A DNA stretch of 64,000 bases from Lactobacillus sp. ESL0700 (GCF_029392095.1 NZ_CP113930.1:124001-188000); one strand, 5' to 3'; numbered from the stretch's first letter, positions 25,867 to 35,097 are shown. Notes: a model not told the origin generated them from the letters alone. Program-made: numbers and translations.

Positions 25867-26576
25867 TGGCAATGCTAGAAGTGAAAAATTTAGTGGTTAA
25901 TTACGGCGTCATTCAAGCGGTCAAAGGCGTCAGCTTTAAAATTGAAAAGGGTGAAATTGTAACCTTAATTGGTGCCAATGGTGCTGGTAAATCAACCATT
26001 GTTAAAACAATTTCTGGTCTGTTAAAACCCAAGGATGGTGAAATTATTTACCAAGGTGCGGCGATTGAACACCAGAAGGCACCACAAATTGTGGCCGCTG
26101 GAATTTCACAGGTTGCCGAAGGTCGACATATTTTTGCAGGAATGACAGTCATGGAAAATTTGCAAATGGGTGCTTTTTTAGCCCGTGACAGGTCGCAAAC
26201 AAAGCAGAGTTACGATGAGGTGTTTGCTCGTTTTCCTATTTTAAAGAAACGAAAAAATCAAGATGCGGCTACCCTTTCCGGTGGTGAGCAGCAAATGCTG
26301 GCAATGGGGCGAGCATTGATGGCAAGGCCCAAATTACTCTTGCTAGATGAGCCGTCAATGGGTTTATCACCGCTGTTTATCCAAGAGATTTTTACAATTA
26401 TTAAGGAATTAAACCAAAGAGGAACGACAATTTTATTGATTGAACAAAATGCCAAGCAGGCACTAGCCATTGCTAATCGCGGATATGTATTGGCAACTGG
26501 CAATGTCCAATTATCTGGTACAGGTGCAGAATTATTGGCTAATCCTGATGTTCAACGAGTTTACTTTGGCGGTTAA
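25866..26576 (+). CDS. livF: Branched-chain amino acid ABC transporter ATPase LivF
   Basis: 236-aa second ATPase of the LivGF pair, with Walker A GANGAGKST, signature LSGGEQQML and Walker B LLLLDEPSMGLSP. It starts in a TAATG overlap with livG; a second ATG at 25872 is possible. A terminator follows, closing a five-gene unit. Confidence 0.92.
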   Translation: MAMLEVKNLVVNYGVIQAVKGVSFKIEKGEIVTLIGANGAGKSTIVKTISGLLKPKDGEIIYQGAAIEHQKAPQIVAAGISQVAEGRHIFAGMTVMENLQMGAFLARDRSQTKQSYDEVFARFPILKKRKNQDAATLSGGEQQMLAMGRALMARPKLLLLDEPSMGLSPLFIQEIFTIIKELNQRGTTILLIEQNAKQALAIANRGYVLATGNVQLSGTGAELLANPDVQRVYFGG

Positions 26577-26588
26577 GTTAGCAGATGA

Positions 26589-26625
26589 AAATAGGCATTC
26601 AACCGTAATGGTGAATGCCTATTTG
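26589..26625 (+). terminator. Terminator after livF
   Basis: 13-bp perfect stem AAATAGGCATTCA/TGAATGCCTATTT. Confidence 0.8.
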
Positions 26626-26751
26626 TATGCAATGTAACACTATATTTTAATATATTTGTTAATTTTAAGCAGGATTATGGTAAAATTATCAAGCCGAATA
26701 AACTTGAATTTATTAACTGCAATGATAGTAAATATAATAATGGAGAATTAT

Positions 26752-27702
26752 ATGGCTGATAAATATAATAAAAAGAAACTGGCACAGAGTGCGGCCATTG
26801 CCAGACTTTATTATGAAGAAGATTTAGGCCAATCCGAGATCGCACACCAGGTTGGGCTTTCAAGGCCGACAGTTTCACGACTATTGAAATTGGCCCGTGA
26901 AACAGGCATCGTCGAGATTAAAATTTCTAATCCATTAATTAATAGTAATCGTTTAAGTGAACAATTATCGAAAAAGTTTAATTGTAAAATTTCAGTTGTT
27001 CCCAGCAATTTTAATGGTGAACTAACGGCGCTCAAAGGTGTGGGGGTATATACTGCGCAATATTTGCAGCAGCTAATTAAACCACATGATATTGTTTGCT
27101 TGGACTGGGGCAGGACAATTCATATGGTAACAAGTAGCTTGGAAAAGCAAGTTGTTCCCGACGTGCAGGTTGTCCAACTCCAGGGCGGCGTAAATATCAA
27201 TAACGAGGAGACGTATGCAGATGAGAGTGTGTCTGAGTTTGCTGCTGCTCTTGGTGCAACTGCCCACTTCTTGCCGCTGCCGCCGTTTTTTGATAATAAA
27301 ACTACTAAGGAAATCGTGGAAAAAGATCACTTTATTAATCAGGCATTGCAGTTAGGCCGCGCTGCTAATATTGCCGTTTATAGTGTCGGCGCGGTGCGCA
27401 AGGACTTATTGCTGTTTCAGCTAGGGTATTTTAATAAATCACAGAAAAAGCAGCTGCAAGAAAAGGCAGTGGGCGAAGTCATCTCGCACTTTATTGATTC
27501 TAATGGCGACATTGTTAGCCGCGAGCTTGATGAACGGACTGTCGGCATAGGATTAAAGGACTTAAAATCAAAGGACCACTCGATTTTAGTTGCCAGTGGA
27601 ATTTTAAAGACGCCAGTCGTTTACGCCGCGATTAAGGCTGGCTATCCCAACGAACTTATTTTAGACCAGGCAATTGGGCAGGAATTACTTACCTATCAAT
27701 GA
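26752..27702 (+). CDS. SorC/DeoR-type sugar-binding transcriptional regulator
   Basis: 316-aa regulator. The N-terminal HTH (AQSAAIARLYYEEDLGQSEI, GLSRPTVSRLLKLARETGIV) is followed by a SorC/CggR-like effector domain that binds phosphorylated sugars (GVGVYTAQYL, VQLQGGVN, VGAVRKDLLL). It resembles B. subtilis DeoR, which controls deoxyribonucleoside use, but no deo gene is adjacent, so the target is open. GGAG lies 6 nt before the ATG at 26752; an in-frame ATG at 26740 and codons further up have no such site. It is a single-gene unit. Confidence 0.85.
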   Translation: MADKYNKKKLAQSAAIARLYYEEDLGQSEIAHQVGLSRPTVSRLLKLARETGIVEIKISNPLINSNRLSEQLSKKFNCKISVVPSNFNGELTALKGVGVYTAQYLQQLIKPHDIVCLDWGRTIHMVTSSLEKQVVPDVQVVQLQGGVNINNEETYADESVSEFAAALGATAHFLPLPPFFDNKTTKEIVEKDHFINQALQLGRAANIAVYSVGAVRKDLLLFQLGYFNKSQKKQLQEKAVGEVISHFIDSNGDIVSRELDERTVGIGLKDLKSKDHSILVASGILKTPVVYAAIKAGYPNELILDQAIGQELLTYQ

Positions 27703-27742
27703 TCAGGCGTTAAATAGTGGGTCAATAACTTATTTTTATAGC

Positions 27743-27780
27743 CCAAAAACGACAGTTCTGTTAAAGAACTGCCGTTTTAA
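27743..27780. terminator. Bidirectional terminator between convergent genes
   Basis: AAAACGACAGTTCT/AGAACTGCCGTTTT stem flanked by A and T runs, shared by the SorC-type gene and thiW. Confidence 0.75.
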
Positions 27781-27781
27781 T

Positions 27782-28294
27782 TTATTTGAAAAATAGTTGC
27801 TGGATTTTTTGAAATTGCTTTACCTTGATTAATTTTAATAAAACAATGCTGGCAACAATTGAGCCGATAATGGCAGCGCCAATAAAGCGCGGCGTGTAAA
27901 CAAACCAGTAAAGATTGTTAGTGCTGCCGGTAAACAAGACCATCACCGGATAAGAAAGGAGCGACCCGATGATTCCAGTACCGATGATTTCACCGAGGCA
28001 AGCTGCCCAGACTTTGCCGGTTATTTTGTAAAAAATTCCAGCTAATACTGCACCGAAGATGGCACCAGTTAAAGCCAGCGGCGGAATGCCCATGATTAAC
28101 ATTCTGATAATCCCGCACAAAGTGGCCATGATGGTTACATAAACTGGCCCTAGCATCGTGGCACCAATCACGTTGATTACGCTAGACATCGGTGCCATCC
28201 CTTCCACGCGAAAGATTGGGGACAATACCACATCCAGCGCAATCATAATTGCCAAAATAGTAAGTTTTTCCGTTTGTTTCCCTTTGTTAGTCAT
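27782..28294 (-). CDS. thiW: ThiW: ECF S-component for thiazole (thiamine precursor) uptake
   Basis: 170-aa membrane protein with about six helices. It matches ThiW: VLSPIFRVEGMAPMSSVINV near the N-terminus and GIIRMLIMGIPPLALTGAI in the middle. ThiW binds hydroxyethylthiazole and uses the shared EcfAA'T module, which is elsewhere. The gene is preceded by a TPP riboswitch and terminator, which confirms a thiamine link. The start is ATG 28294 with GGGAG five nt upstream; a TTG at 28306 is less likely. Confidence 0.92.
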   Translation of the reverse strand: MTNKGKQTEKLTILAIMIALDVVLSPIFRVEGMAPMSSVINVIGATMLGPVYVTIMATLCGIIRMLIMGIPPLALTGAIFGAVLAGIFYKITGKVWAACLGEIIGTGIIGSLLSYPVMVLFTGSTNNLYWFVYTPRFIGAAIIGSIVASIVLLKLIKVKQFQKIQQLFFK

Positions 28295-28314
28295 TTTAAC
28301 TCCCAACTAGCCAT

Positions 28315-28350
28315 ACAAAAAATCCCATTCGCACCATAGCGAACGGGATT
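28315..28350 (-). terminator. Riboswitch expression-platform terminator
   Basis: 12-bp stem (28350-28339 with 28332-28321; one mismatch or wobble) followed by U-rich sequence, between the TPP aptamer and thiW. Bound TPP should favour this terminator. Confidence 0.85.
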
Positions 28351-28363
28351 TAGCTTAATTAGC

Positions 28364-28432
28364 CTATTCCTTGCGCTGGTATTGTCCAGATCAGGTTCAT
28401 GGGTTTAATCTCAGCTCAAACGCACCCCATAG
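28364..28432 (-). promoter_or_regulatory. TPP riboswitch (THI element)
   Basis: Minus strand: CTAT..GGGGTGCG, then GCTGAGATTAAACCC, then TGAACCTGATCTGGACAATA, then CCAGCGCAAGGAATAG. CTGAGA, ACCTGATC and GCGCAAGGAA are the conserved thi-box elements; CTAT/ATAG and TGCG/CGCA close the P1 stem. Confidence 0.97.
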
Positions 28433-28494
28433 ACTTTATTAATAAATATTAATCTTGATTATACGCTTTCAACAATATAAAAGAAAGCGGTAAA

Positions 28495-29139
28495 TTATAG
28501 TTTCATTTTATTGTATGAAGTAACTTTTCTTTGCTTGTCACTCATGGTCATGATGGTAATTGACGCGTTACGTGGCCCCTCACTAACATCAAAATCACCA
28601 AAACGGTCAGCGATACTACGAATGGTAAAGCCGTGCGTTACTAGCAGAATATTTTCGGCCCCATCAAGCTGGCTGATTAAGTCGAAGCCCTGGTCAACGC
28701 GGTGCCAATATTCCTTGGCGTTTTCGGCATCGTGAAACGGATCGGCTTCCTTAATCCAATCGGTTGCCGTATCGATTGATTCATTCTTGAATAAGTCATA
28801 GTGGTTCTTATAACCGTGAGGCCCGCCAATCATTTGCCAAGCCATGTCACTGTCCATTCCTTCGAAGTAGCCGTAAAAGTGTTCGCGAAACAGCGGCGTT
28901 GCAATATGTTGGATTTCATCACGGTTAACATTGTGCTTGATGATAATGTCGCAGGTGTCGCTTGCCCGTTTCAAATCACTGGATAAGGCGATGTCAAACG
29001 GCACATTTTTCAGTGCTTCTCCTGCCTTATCAGCACCGGCAATTCCGTCCTCAGTTAAAGGGGTGTCACACCAGCCCTGCATCTTGTTGTACCGGTTAAT
29101 ATAAGTTTGTCCGTGACGGACGATATAAATTCGCTTCAT
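28495..29139 (-). CDS. Histidine phosphatase family protein (phosphoglycerate mutase-like)
   Basis: 214-aa cytosolic enzyme with the catalytic RHGQTY motif at residues 7-12, followed by the second conserved block LSSDLKRASDTCDII and a C-terminal THGFTIR. These supply the phospho-His and the partner His. The family includes cofactor-dependent phosphoglycerate mutases and broad acid phosphatases; the divergence and length (214) favour a phosphatase rather than glycolytic GpmA. It is monocistronic with RBS AAGGAGTAAAAAGT upstream. Confidence 0.85.
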   Translation of the reverse strand: MKRIYIVRHGQTYINRYNKMQGWCDTPLTEDGIAGADKAGEALKNVPFDIALSSDLKRASDTCDIIIKHNVNRDEIQHIATPLFREHFYGYFEGMDSDMAWQMIGGPHGYKNHYDLFKNESIDTATDWIKEADPFHDAENAKEYWHRVDQGFDLISQLDGAENILLVTHGFTIRSIADRFGDFDVSEGPRNASITIMTMSDKQRKVTSYNKMKL

Positions 29140-29162
29140 TACTTTTTACTCCTTCAATTTAA

Positions 29163-29774
29163 TTATCTATGATGATAAATTTGCTTAACTTTAGCGACAT
29201 CTTGCGGCTCAATTGGGTAAATGGAGCCGGCAGGATACATAACGGACTTGCCCTTATTGTGGTTAAGACCAATCGCGTGGCCTAACTCGTGTTCGACAGT
29301 GTTGATAATCCGCTGATAAGTATAATCATACATAGGATTTAATAGATAATAAACATTTAATTTTATTTTAGCCTTGTAAAGCTGCTTAGTCTTGGGATTG
29401 TAAGTAATACCTGTCAAGCCTGTAGCTTTAGTGTCTGGGTCAAACGATGGCCCAATTGTAATTTGCGCCTGTTTCTTTTTACTAGTTTGGGTAAAAGTGA
29501 AACTACCGGTATCGTTCCAAGCACTAATGGCATCTTGAGTAGCCTGCGTTAATTCGGGATTATTGCCTAAGTTAATGTATACTTTGGCAGTCCTTTTTGG
29601 CCAATGGCAGTTTTTGCCCGAGTTTTTGGCGGTTTTTCGAGTTGGATGTTTAGCTAACACCACTTGACTTGGCGTGTTAACAGGACTAATAGCCGATACA
29701 TAAAGGCTGCCTAGGGAAATAACAACCACTAATGCACAAGATAATTTACGTAAAAAATGTAAAAACTTTTCCAT
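29163..29774 (-). CDS. Secreted matrixin-like zinc metalloprotease
   Basis: 203-aa exported protein. The N-terminus (LRKLSCALVVVISLGSLYVS) is a signal peptide or anchor. The zinc site is HELGHAIGLNH at residues 162-172, the extended metzincin motif HExxHxxGxxH, and the following VMYPAG supplies the Met-turn of peptidase family M10A. There is no visible Cys-switch prodomain. ATG 29774 is chosen because the signal peptide starts there and GGGGATGA lies about 11 nt upstream; the frame is open to 29831. The substrate is unknown; surface-protein processing is possible. Confidence 0.85.
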   Translation of the reverse strand: MEKFLHFLRKLSCALVVVISLGSLYVSAISPVNTPSQVVLAKHPTRKTAKNSGKNCHWPKRTAKVYINLGNNPELTQATQDAISAWNDTGSFTFTQTSKKKQAQITIGPSFDPDTKATGLTGITYNPKTKQLYKAKIKLNVYYLLNPMYDYTYQRIINTVEHELGHAIGLNHNKGKSVMYPAGSIYPIEPQDVAKVKQIYHHR

Positions 29775-29925
29775 GATAAAATCATCCCCAATACAGATGA
29801 TTATAGAAGTAAATTCATCATTTTTCACCACTTTTTAATAATCTTAGTAAATGAGCCCCAAGAATTATATATTAAGTTCATTTCGTGTTAAAATAGTATG
29901 CAAGTTTTGAAGAATAGGTGACTTT

Positions 29926-32220
29926 ATGGTAAAAGCGATGGATGAAAAACAGTTTGAACAGAAGCATCTCGATGTCATCTTGAAGATGATTAAAGAGCGG
30001 CGGGCAGAATTAACTGCGGCGATTAAGTCGGCTGAAGGTGAAGCGCGTAACTTAAACTCGCATTTCTTCGATGATGTTCGGTTAGATTATGATGGTTATT
30101 CGACCTCAATGGAAACGGCCCTTTCTATTCACCAGCAGCAGCAACTGCTTGATGAACGTGAGAATGCTTGGCAACATTCTGCTAAGCAGCTCAGTACTGT
30201 TCAGCGACTGGAAAAAAAGCCTTACTTTGCCCGGGTAGATTTTAAAGAAGGCAATGAAAAGCCGGAAACGATTTATATTGGCTTAGGTTCGTTTGCGGAT
30301 AAGGATAATCACTTTTTAATTTATGATTGGCGGGCGCCGATTTCTTCCATTTATTATGATGGCAAATTGGGGCAAGTTTCGTATCTGTCACCAGATGGTG
30401 AGATTACCGTTGATATGACAAAGAAGCGCCAGTTTATGATTGAAGATGGTCAGATTGTAAACATGTTTGATACCAATGAGTCAATCGGCGATCAGATGCT
30501 CTTAGAGGTGCTGGGAGAAAAGTCCAGCACGCAAATGAAGTCAATTGTGACGACAATTCAGCGTGAGCAAAATAAGATCATTAGAAATACTAGTGCTGAT
30601 TTGTTGTTTGTCCAAGGGGCTGCTGGGTCAGGTAAGACTTCCGCAATTTTACAGCGGATTGCGTATTTGCTCTATCGCTATCGTGGAAATTTGACCAGTA
30701 GCGATGTAATTATGTTTAGTCCTAACCAATTATTTAATGACTATATTAAAAATGTCCTTCCAGAAATGGGTGAACAAAATATGGTCCAAATGACTTATTG
30801 GCAGTTTGTGGCTCGGCGGTTGCCGGGAATGAACGTGGAAAACCTATTTGATCAATTTGAGGATCAAAATGCGGATACGGCAATCGGTAAGTTTAAGGAT
30901 TCGACGGCTTTCTTTAAATTGGTAACGCGTTATGCCAAGCACTTGAATAAGCGCGGCGTTGTCTTTAAGGACATCTTTTTCCGGAACAAGAAGCGGCCGT
31001 TTTTTGCTAAAGATAAAATAAATGAGATTTACTATTCATACAATTCTAACTATAATTTAAGTAATCGAATTGACGCAACGCGTGAAGAACTGATTAAGAC
31101 GCTTAACCGCAAGATTAATGCGGAAACTAAAAAGGCCTGGGTGTCAGAAACAATTGAAAGCTTGAGTAAGGAGCAGTTGAATGCTCTTTATGACCGCCCA
31201 GACCAAGAATTTGATTCCGAAGAAAAAGAAGAAAAATTCTTGGGCCGCAAGATTGTAATTAAGGCCTTAGGCAAGGTTTACCAGCAAATTCGACACAATA
31301 ATTTTATCAATATGCGTGCACAATACCTGAGCTTTTTGCGGGCAGTTCCAAAGATGACCGACCTTAATAAGTGGCAGATTAGTGCCACTGATTGGGCGAA
31401 GCACGTAGAAGACGTGAAGGCCAGCTTTATGAAGCATTACATTCACATGAATGATGTTTCGGCATATTTATATCTGTATGATTTAATTACCGGCCGCCAC
31501 GTTAATTATGAGATGCGTTACACCTTTATTGATGAAATTCAGGATTATACGCCATTTCAATTGTGTTATTTGAAGTATAACTTCCCGCGGGCAAAATTCA
31601 CGATGCTCGGCGATTTGAACCAGGCGATTTTTACTAAAGATGAAAGTCGCAGTCTGTTAAAGCAGATAAGTGGCTTGTTTGACCCAGAAAAGACGGCGGT
31701 GGTGCAACTAACCAAGTCATACCGGTCAACTAAGCAGTTAACCGACTTTACCAAGCAGATTTTACGGCAAGGCGAAAAGATTGAATCATTCAACCGTCAG
31801 GGACCAAAGCCGGCATTGTGGGGCCGCAAGGATGATACTGAAGCAATTGCGGTTTTAGAGCAAGTTCTGGAAGCTAATACTGCTGGCAAAATGACAACAG
31901 CAGTTATCACTAAGGATTTGGCAAGTGCCAAGTTTGTCAGTCAAAAGCTGAAAGAAGATGGCATCAAGGCAACACTGATTGCGACTGCTAACCAGCGGTT
32001 GGTTGACGGCACGCTGGTTATCCCGTCATACTTGGCTAAAGGACTGGAATTTGATGCCGTTGTCATGTGGGATGCCTCTAAGGCGAGTTACAATCAGGCA
32101 GATGAAATTCAACTGGTCTACACGATTACTTCACGCGCAATGTACAAGCTCGATTTGATTTATACAGGGGAGAAGAGTCCGCTATTAGCGGTTGACCCGC
32201 AAACATATGAAGAAAAATAG
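29926..32220 (+). CDS. helD: HelD-type RNA polymerase-recycling ATPase (UvrD/Rep superfamily)
   Basis: 764-aa superfamily 1 motor. A helical N-terminal arm (coiled coil, residues 1-100) is followed by a first ATPase half with Walker A GAAGSGKTS at 231-239, motif II DEIQDY, and C-terminal motifs LTKSYRST and ITSRAMYKL. This fits HelD, which binds RNA polymerase, pries off nucleic acid and recycles stalled enzyme in Firmicutes. It does not carry the UvrD accessory domains needed for a long-range helicase. RBS AGGTGAC precedes the ATG. The GNAT gene follows with 8-14 nt spacing. Confidence 0.9.
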   Translation: MVKAMDEKQFEQKHLDVILKMIKERRAELTAAIKSAEGEARNLNSHFFDDVRLDYDGYSTSMETALSIHQQQQLLDERENAWQHSAKQLSTVQRLEKKPYFARVDFKEGNEKPETIYIGLGSFADKDNHFLIYDWRAPISSIYYDGKLGQVSYLSPDGEITVDMTKKRQFMIEDGQIVNMFDTNESIGDQMLLEVLGEKSSTQMKSIVTTIQREQNKIIRNTSADLLFVQGAAGSGKTSAILQRIAYLLYRYRGNLTSSDVIMFSPNQLFNDYIKNVLPEMGEQNMVQMTYWQFVARRLPGMNVENLFDQFEDQNADTAIGKFKDSTAFFKLVTRYAKHLNKRGVVFKDIFFRNKKRPFFAKDKINEIYYSYNSNYNLSNRIDATREELIKTLNRKINAETKKAWVSETIESLSKEQLNALYDRPDQEFDSEEKEEKFLGRKIVIKALGKVYQQIRHNNFINMRAQYLSFLRAVPKMTDLNKWQISATDWAKHVEDVKASFMKHYIHMNDVSAYLYLYDLITGRHVNYEMRYTFIDEIQDYTPFQLCYLKYNFPRAKFTMLGDLNQAIFTKDESRSLLKQISGLFDPEKTAVVQLTKSYRSTKQLTDFTKQILRQGEKIESFNRQGPKPALWGRKDDTEAIAVLEQVLEANTAGKMTTAVITKDLASAKFVSQKLKEDGIKATLIATANQRLVDGTLVIPSYLAKGLEFDAVVMWDASKASYNQADEIQLVYTITSRAMYKLDLIYTGEKSPLLAVDPQTYEEK

Positions 32221-32234
32221 GAGGCAGATTGCTC

Positions 32235-32681
32235 GTGGAGAAGGAAAAATTCACTTTTAAAAGAATTGATGACATGTCGGGTCGCGACATGTTTTGTATT
32301 GCTCGCTTACGGATTAACACTTTCGTAACCGAACAAGAGATTACGGTGCCGGAATTAGACGATGAAGACTTAACGGCTATCCAAGTTTACTTATTAAATG
32401 AGGACAAGACGATGGCACTAGCTGTCTGCCGGATTTTTCTAGAAGATGGCAAGTGGATGTTGGGCCGAGTTGCAGTTGCCAAGGCGGCACGTGGACAAAA
32501 GCTAGGCAGTCAAATGATGGCCCAGGTGCATGATTTCCTGAAAAAGCGTGGCGCTGACCACTTGTATTGTCATGCTCAGTGGCAAGCTAAGCCATTTTAT
32601 GATTATTTGGGTTATCAAGTGGTGGGCGAGCCCTTTACTGAGGCTGGCATTAAGCACGTAATGATGTCTTACGAATTATAA
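32235..32681 (+). CDS. GNAT family acetyltransferase (ElaA-like)
   Basis: 148-150 aa, single GNAT domain. The acetyl-CoA binding loop is RVAVAKAARGQKLGSQMM (Q/RxxGxG/A form), and FVTEQEI matches the ElaA subgroup. The substrate is unknown. The start is uncertain: GTG at 32235 is 10 nt from AGGAGG (32219-32224); TTG at 32229 is only 4 nt away. It is probably co-transcribed with helD. Confidence 0.8.
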   Translation: MEKEKFTFKRIDDMSGRDMFCIARLRINTFVTEQEITVPELDDEDLTAIQVYLLNEDKTMALAVCRIFLEDGKWMLGRVAVAKAARGQKLGSQMMAQVHDFLKKRGADHLYCHAQWQAKPFYDYLGYQVVGEPFTEAGIKHVMMSYEL

Positions 32682-32685
32682 TAGA

Positions 32686-32718
32686 AAAAAACTCACGTGG
32701 ATTAACGTGAGTTTTTGT
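32686..32718 (+). terminator. Terminator
   Basis: Perfect 12-bp stem AAAAACTCACGT/ACGTGAGTTTTT. Confidence 0.85.
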
Positions 32719-32722
32719 GTGC

Positions 32723-33283
32723 TTATTTTTCTTTAATTGCGTTAACTACCAGATTAATTAGAAGGTCGTTACCTAAGTCGGAAAAGTGCTGCCCATCAGC
32801 TTGGTAATAAGAAGCAAGCTGGGGTAAGTTGCGTAAGTTAGCAATTAAATCGATAAACGGGATGCTGTGCTGCAGTGCCTGCTTTTGTGCAATTTCATTG
32901 TAGCGAGCTAGGCTAGCTGCAGTGTAAAACTGCATGATGTTCTTGTTATCAGGGTTAGGATAAGAAGGTCCGACTAGTACGCAGCGACTAGCGTCAATTG
33001 CCGTAATCATTTTTTCTAAATTATGCTCGTAACGACTGCTTGATATGCCCCAATCTGATGCTGCATCATTAGTGCCAAATTCTAAGACAACTAGGTCGGC
33101 ATTGTCGTCAATCAGTGGCAGCCGCATTAAGCCATCGGCAGTCGTCGCCCCACTCTGGGAAAAATTGGTTACGTGGAAGCCGCTACCAAGAGCTTTTTGT
33201 AAGCCATTAGTAATTAAGTTAGTGTCGTGACCATTGCGGTAGCCGTTGAATAAGGAATCGCCGAATAAAATAATATTTTTCAT
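32723..33283 (-). CDS. SGNH/GDSL hydrolase
   Basis: 186-aa cytosolic esterase-type protein. The four SGNH blocks are visible: GDSLFNG (Ser10), SGATTADG (Gly), EFGTND (Asn) and DGQHFSDLGN (Asp/His). It probably deacylates a small ester or a sugar acetate. No signal peptide is present. It converges with helD-GNAT and shares the intervening terminator. Confidence 0.88.
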   Translation of the reverse strand: MKNIILFGDSLFNGYRNGHDTNLITNGLQKALGSGFHVTNFSQSGATTADGLMRLPLIDDNADLVVLEFGTNDAASDWGISSSRYEHNLEKMITAIDASRCVLVGPSYPNPDNKNIMQFYTAASLARYNEIAQKQALQHSIPFIDLIANLRNLPQLASYYQADGQHFSDLGNDLLINLVVNAIKEK

Positions 33284-33378
33284 ATAGTTTCTCTTTTCAT
33301 TTTGATTAAAGCCAAAATATTTTGGTGCTAATATTTATTTACTTTATAATAGAAGAAAACGAATTGAAGGACAATTAA

Positions 33379-34293
33379 ATGAAAAATTATTTGCAGTTTA
33401 ATCGGGATCAGTGGGCGTCGTTTTCCGCGGGTAACCAGGTCAAAATTAGCCAGGATGAGCTGGCAAAAATCAAATCTTTGGGCGACGTTGTTAATTTAAC
33501 TGATGTGCGTGAAATCTATGGCAGCTTAACAAAATATTTGTATTTAGTTTACCAAGAAAAGCGCGCTCTGCAGGATCGGCAGTGCGAATTTTTACACCAA
33601 AAAGTAACAGCGGCGCCGTTTATTATTGGGATTTCGGGATCAGTAGCCGTTGGTAAATCAACGACGGCACGGCTATTGCAGGTGCTCTTAAGTCGAACTT
33701 ATCCCGAGTTGCGGGTGCACTTGATGACGACCGACGGCTTTATTTATTCTAATCAGGAACTGAAGCGGCGGAATATTTTTGATCGCAAAGGCTTCCCTGA
33801 AAGTTACAACATGAGTCTGTTGACTAACTTTTTGCAGGATGTCCTATCTGGTAAAGATGATATTGTTTATCCGCTCTACTCACAAGAGTTGAGTGATATT
33901 GTGCCGGGCCAATACGGCCATGTTAAAAAGCCAGATATTTTGATTATTGAGGGGATTAACACGTTGCAATTGCCGACCAACGGCCAAATTGTAACCAGTG
34001 ATTTTTTTGATTTTTCAATTTATATCGATGCCGCAGAAGAACTGATTGAAAAGTGGTTCATGCAGCGCTTTGTTAGGGTGCTGGAACTAAATAAAAATAA
34101 CCCCAATAACTTTTATTATGAAATGGCTAATGGCCCTCGCGAAGCGGCCTTGCAATTAGCTCAAGAAACTTGGCAGATGGTGAATCTGGTTAATTTACGT
34201 GAATATATTGCCCCAACTAAGCAGCGTGCAAGTTTGATTTTGCATAAAACTGCTGGACATTTAATCGATCAAATCTACCTTAGACACTTTTAA
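33379..34293 (+). CDS. coaA: Type I pantothenate kinase
   Basis: 304-aa P-loop kinase that phosphorylates pantothenate, the first and regulated step of CoA synthesis. Walker A GISGSVAVGKST is at residues 84-95; FLHQKV, LMTTDGFIYSN and RKGFPESYN are the substrate-binding blocks known from CoaA. The length matches the bacterial type I enzyme. It is a single gene, with AAGGACAATTAA before the start. The ECF S-component at 13226 could supply its substrate. Confidence 0.96.
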   Translation: MKNYLQFNRDQWASFSAGNQVKISQDELAKIKSLGDVVNLTDVREIYGSLTKYLYLVYQEKRALQDRQCEFLHQKVTAAPFIIGISGSVAVGKSTTARLLQVLLSRTYPELRVHLMTTDGFIYSNQELKRRNIFDRKGFPESYNMSLLTNFLQDVLSGKDDIVYPLYSQELSDIVPGQYGHVKKPDILIIEGINTLQLPTNGQIVTSDFFDFSIYIDAAEELIEKWFMQRFVRVLELNKNNPNNFYYEMANGPREAALQLAQETWQMVNLVNLREYIAPTKQRASLILHKTAGHLIDQIYLRHF

Positions 34294-34413
34294 TTTGCTA
34301 TACTAAGAATATGAAGATTTATTTACAATTAATTGAAAAATTCGCTTTGCCTCCAGCGTGAATGACTTTGAATTTAGGCATTAAATATTTTTGAAATTTA
34401 AAGGAGTATAAAC

Positions 34414-34986
34414 ATGGTACAAGCAATTAATTTGAAAAAAGGTATGGTTTTTAGTCAAGATGGCAAACTGATTCGCGTATTGAAGGCTAACCACCACAAG
34501 CCCGGCAAAGGTAATACAGTTATGCAAATGGACTTGCGTAATGTCGAAAGTGGTGCAGTGGTCCACAAGACAATGCGGCCAACGGAAAAGGTTGACCTAG
34601 TTGATATTACGAAGAAAAATGCCCAATATTTGTATAATGAAGGTGATATTTATACCTTTATGGATACTGAAACTTACGAGCAATACGAAGTTTCCAGCGA
34701 CCAATTGGGTGATGACAAGCTCTACTTAATTCCTAATATTGAAGTTCAGCTAGAATTCGCTAACGGCAGTAAGCTGTTGGGAGTTGAATTACCATCAACA
34801 GTTGTTATGAAGGTTACGCAGACTGAGCCGGGAATTAAAGGCGCAACTGTTACTGGCTCGGGTAAACCAGCCACAATGGAAACAGGCTTGGTTGTTCAAG
34901 TGCCTGACTTTATCACCGAAGGCGAGGACTTAGTAATTAACACTGATGGTGGAATTTACAAGTCAAGAGCCGAAGGCGGCAAGTAA
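34414..34986 (+). CDS. efp: Translation elongation factor P
   Basis: 190-aa, three-domain tRNA-mimic that relieves ribosome stalling at polyproline stretches. The loop that reaches the peptidyl-transferase centre reads HHKPGKGNT, with Lys32 at the position modified in other bacteria. Firmicutes use a non-lysyl modification (5-aminopentanol in B. subtilis); no modifying enzyme gene is in the window. AAAGGAG lies 8-10 nt before the ATG. Preceded by a 120-nt promoter gap and followed by two terminators. Confidence 0.97.
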   Translation: MVQAINLKKGMVFSQDGKLIRVLKANHHKPGKGNTVMQMDLRNVESGAVVHKTMRPTEKVDLVDITKKNAQYLYNEGDIYTFMDTETYEQYEVSSDQLGDDKLYLIPNIEVQLEFANGSKLLGVELPSTVVMKVTQTEPGIKGATVTGSGKPATMETGLVVQVPDFITEGEDLVINTDGGIYKSRAEGGK

Positions 34987-35001
34987 AATAATATAACTAT
35001 T

Positions 35002-35034
35002 AAGCTATGGTCAAGTTGACTGTAGCTTTTTACT
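35002..35034 (+). terminator. Terminator after efp
   Basis: AAGCTATGGTCA with TGACTGTAGCTT (two G-U pairs), then T-run. Confidence 0.7.
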
Positions 35035-35053
35035 TTTTTTGAATTAAATATAC

Positions 35054-35090
35054 AAAAAACGATAACTTTTTGAGTTATCGCTTTTTTCGT
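35054..35090. terminator. Bidirectional terminator between convergent genes
   Basis: AAAAAACGATAAC/GTTATCGCTTTTTT stem, centred between efp and the minus-strand secreted protein. Confidence 0.75.
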
Positions 35091-35097
35091 TATAAAT

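Noticed and set aside
34294..34413. Possible riboswitch before efp
   Set aside because: Only a short GC-containing hairpin is seen and no known aptamer motif; ordinary promoter region is the simpler reading.
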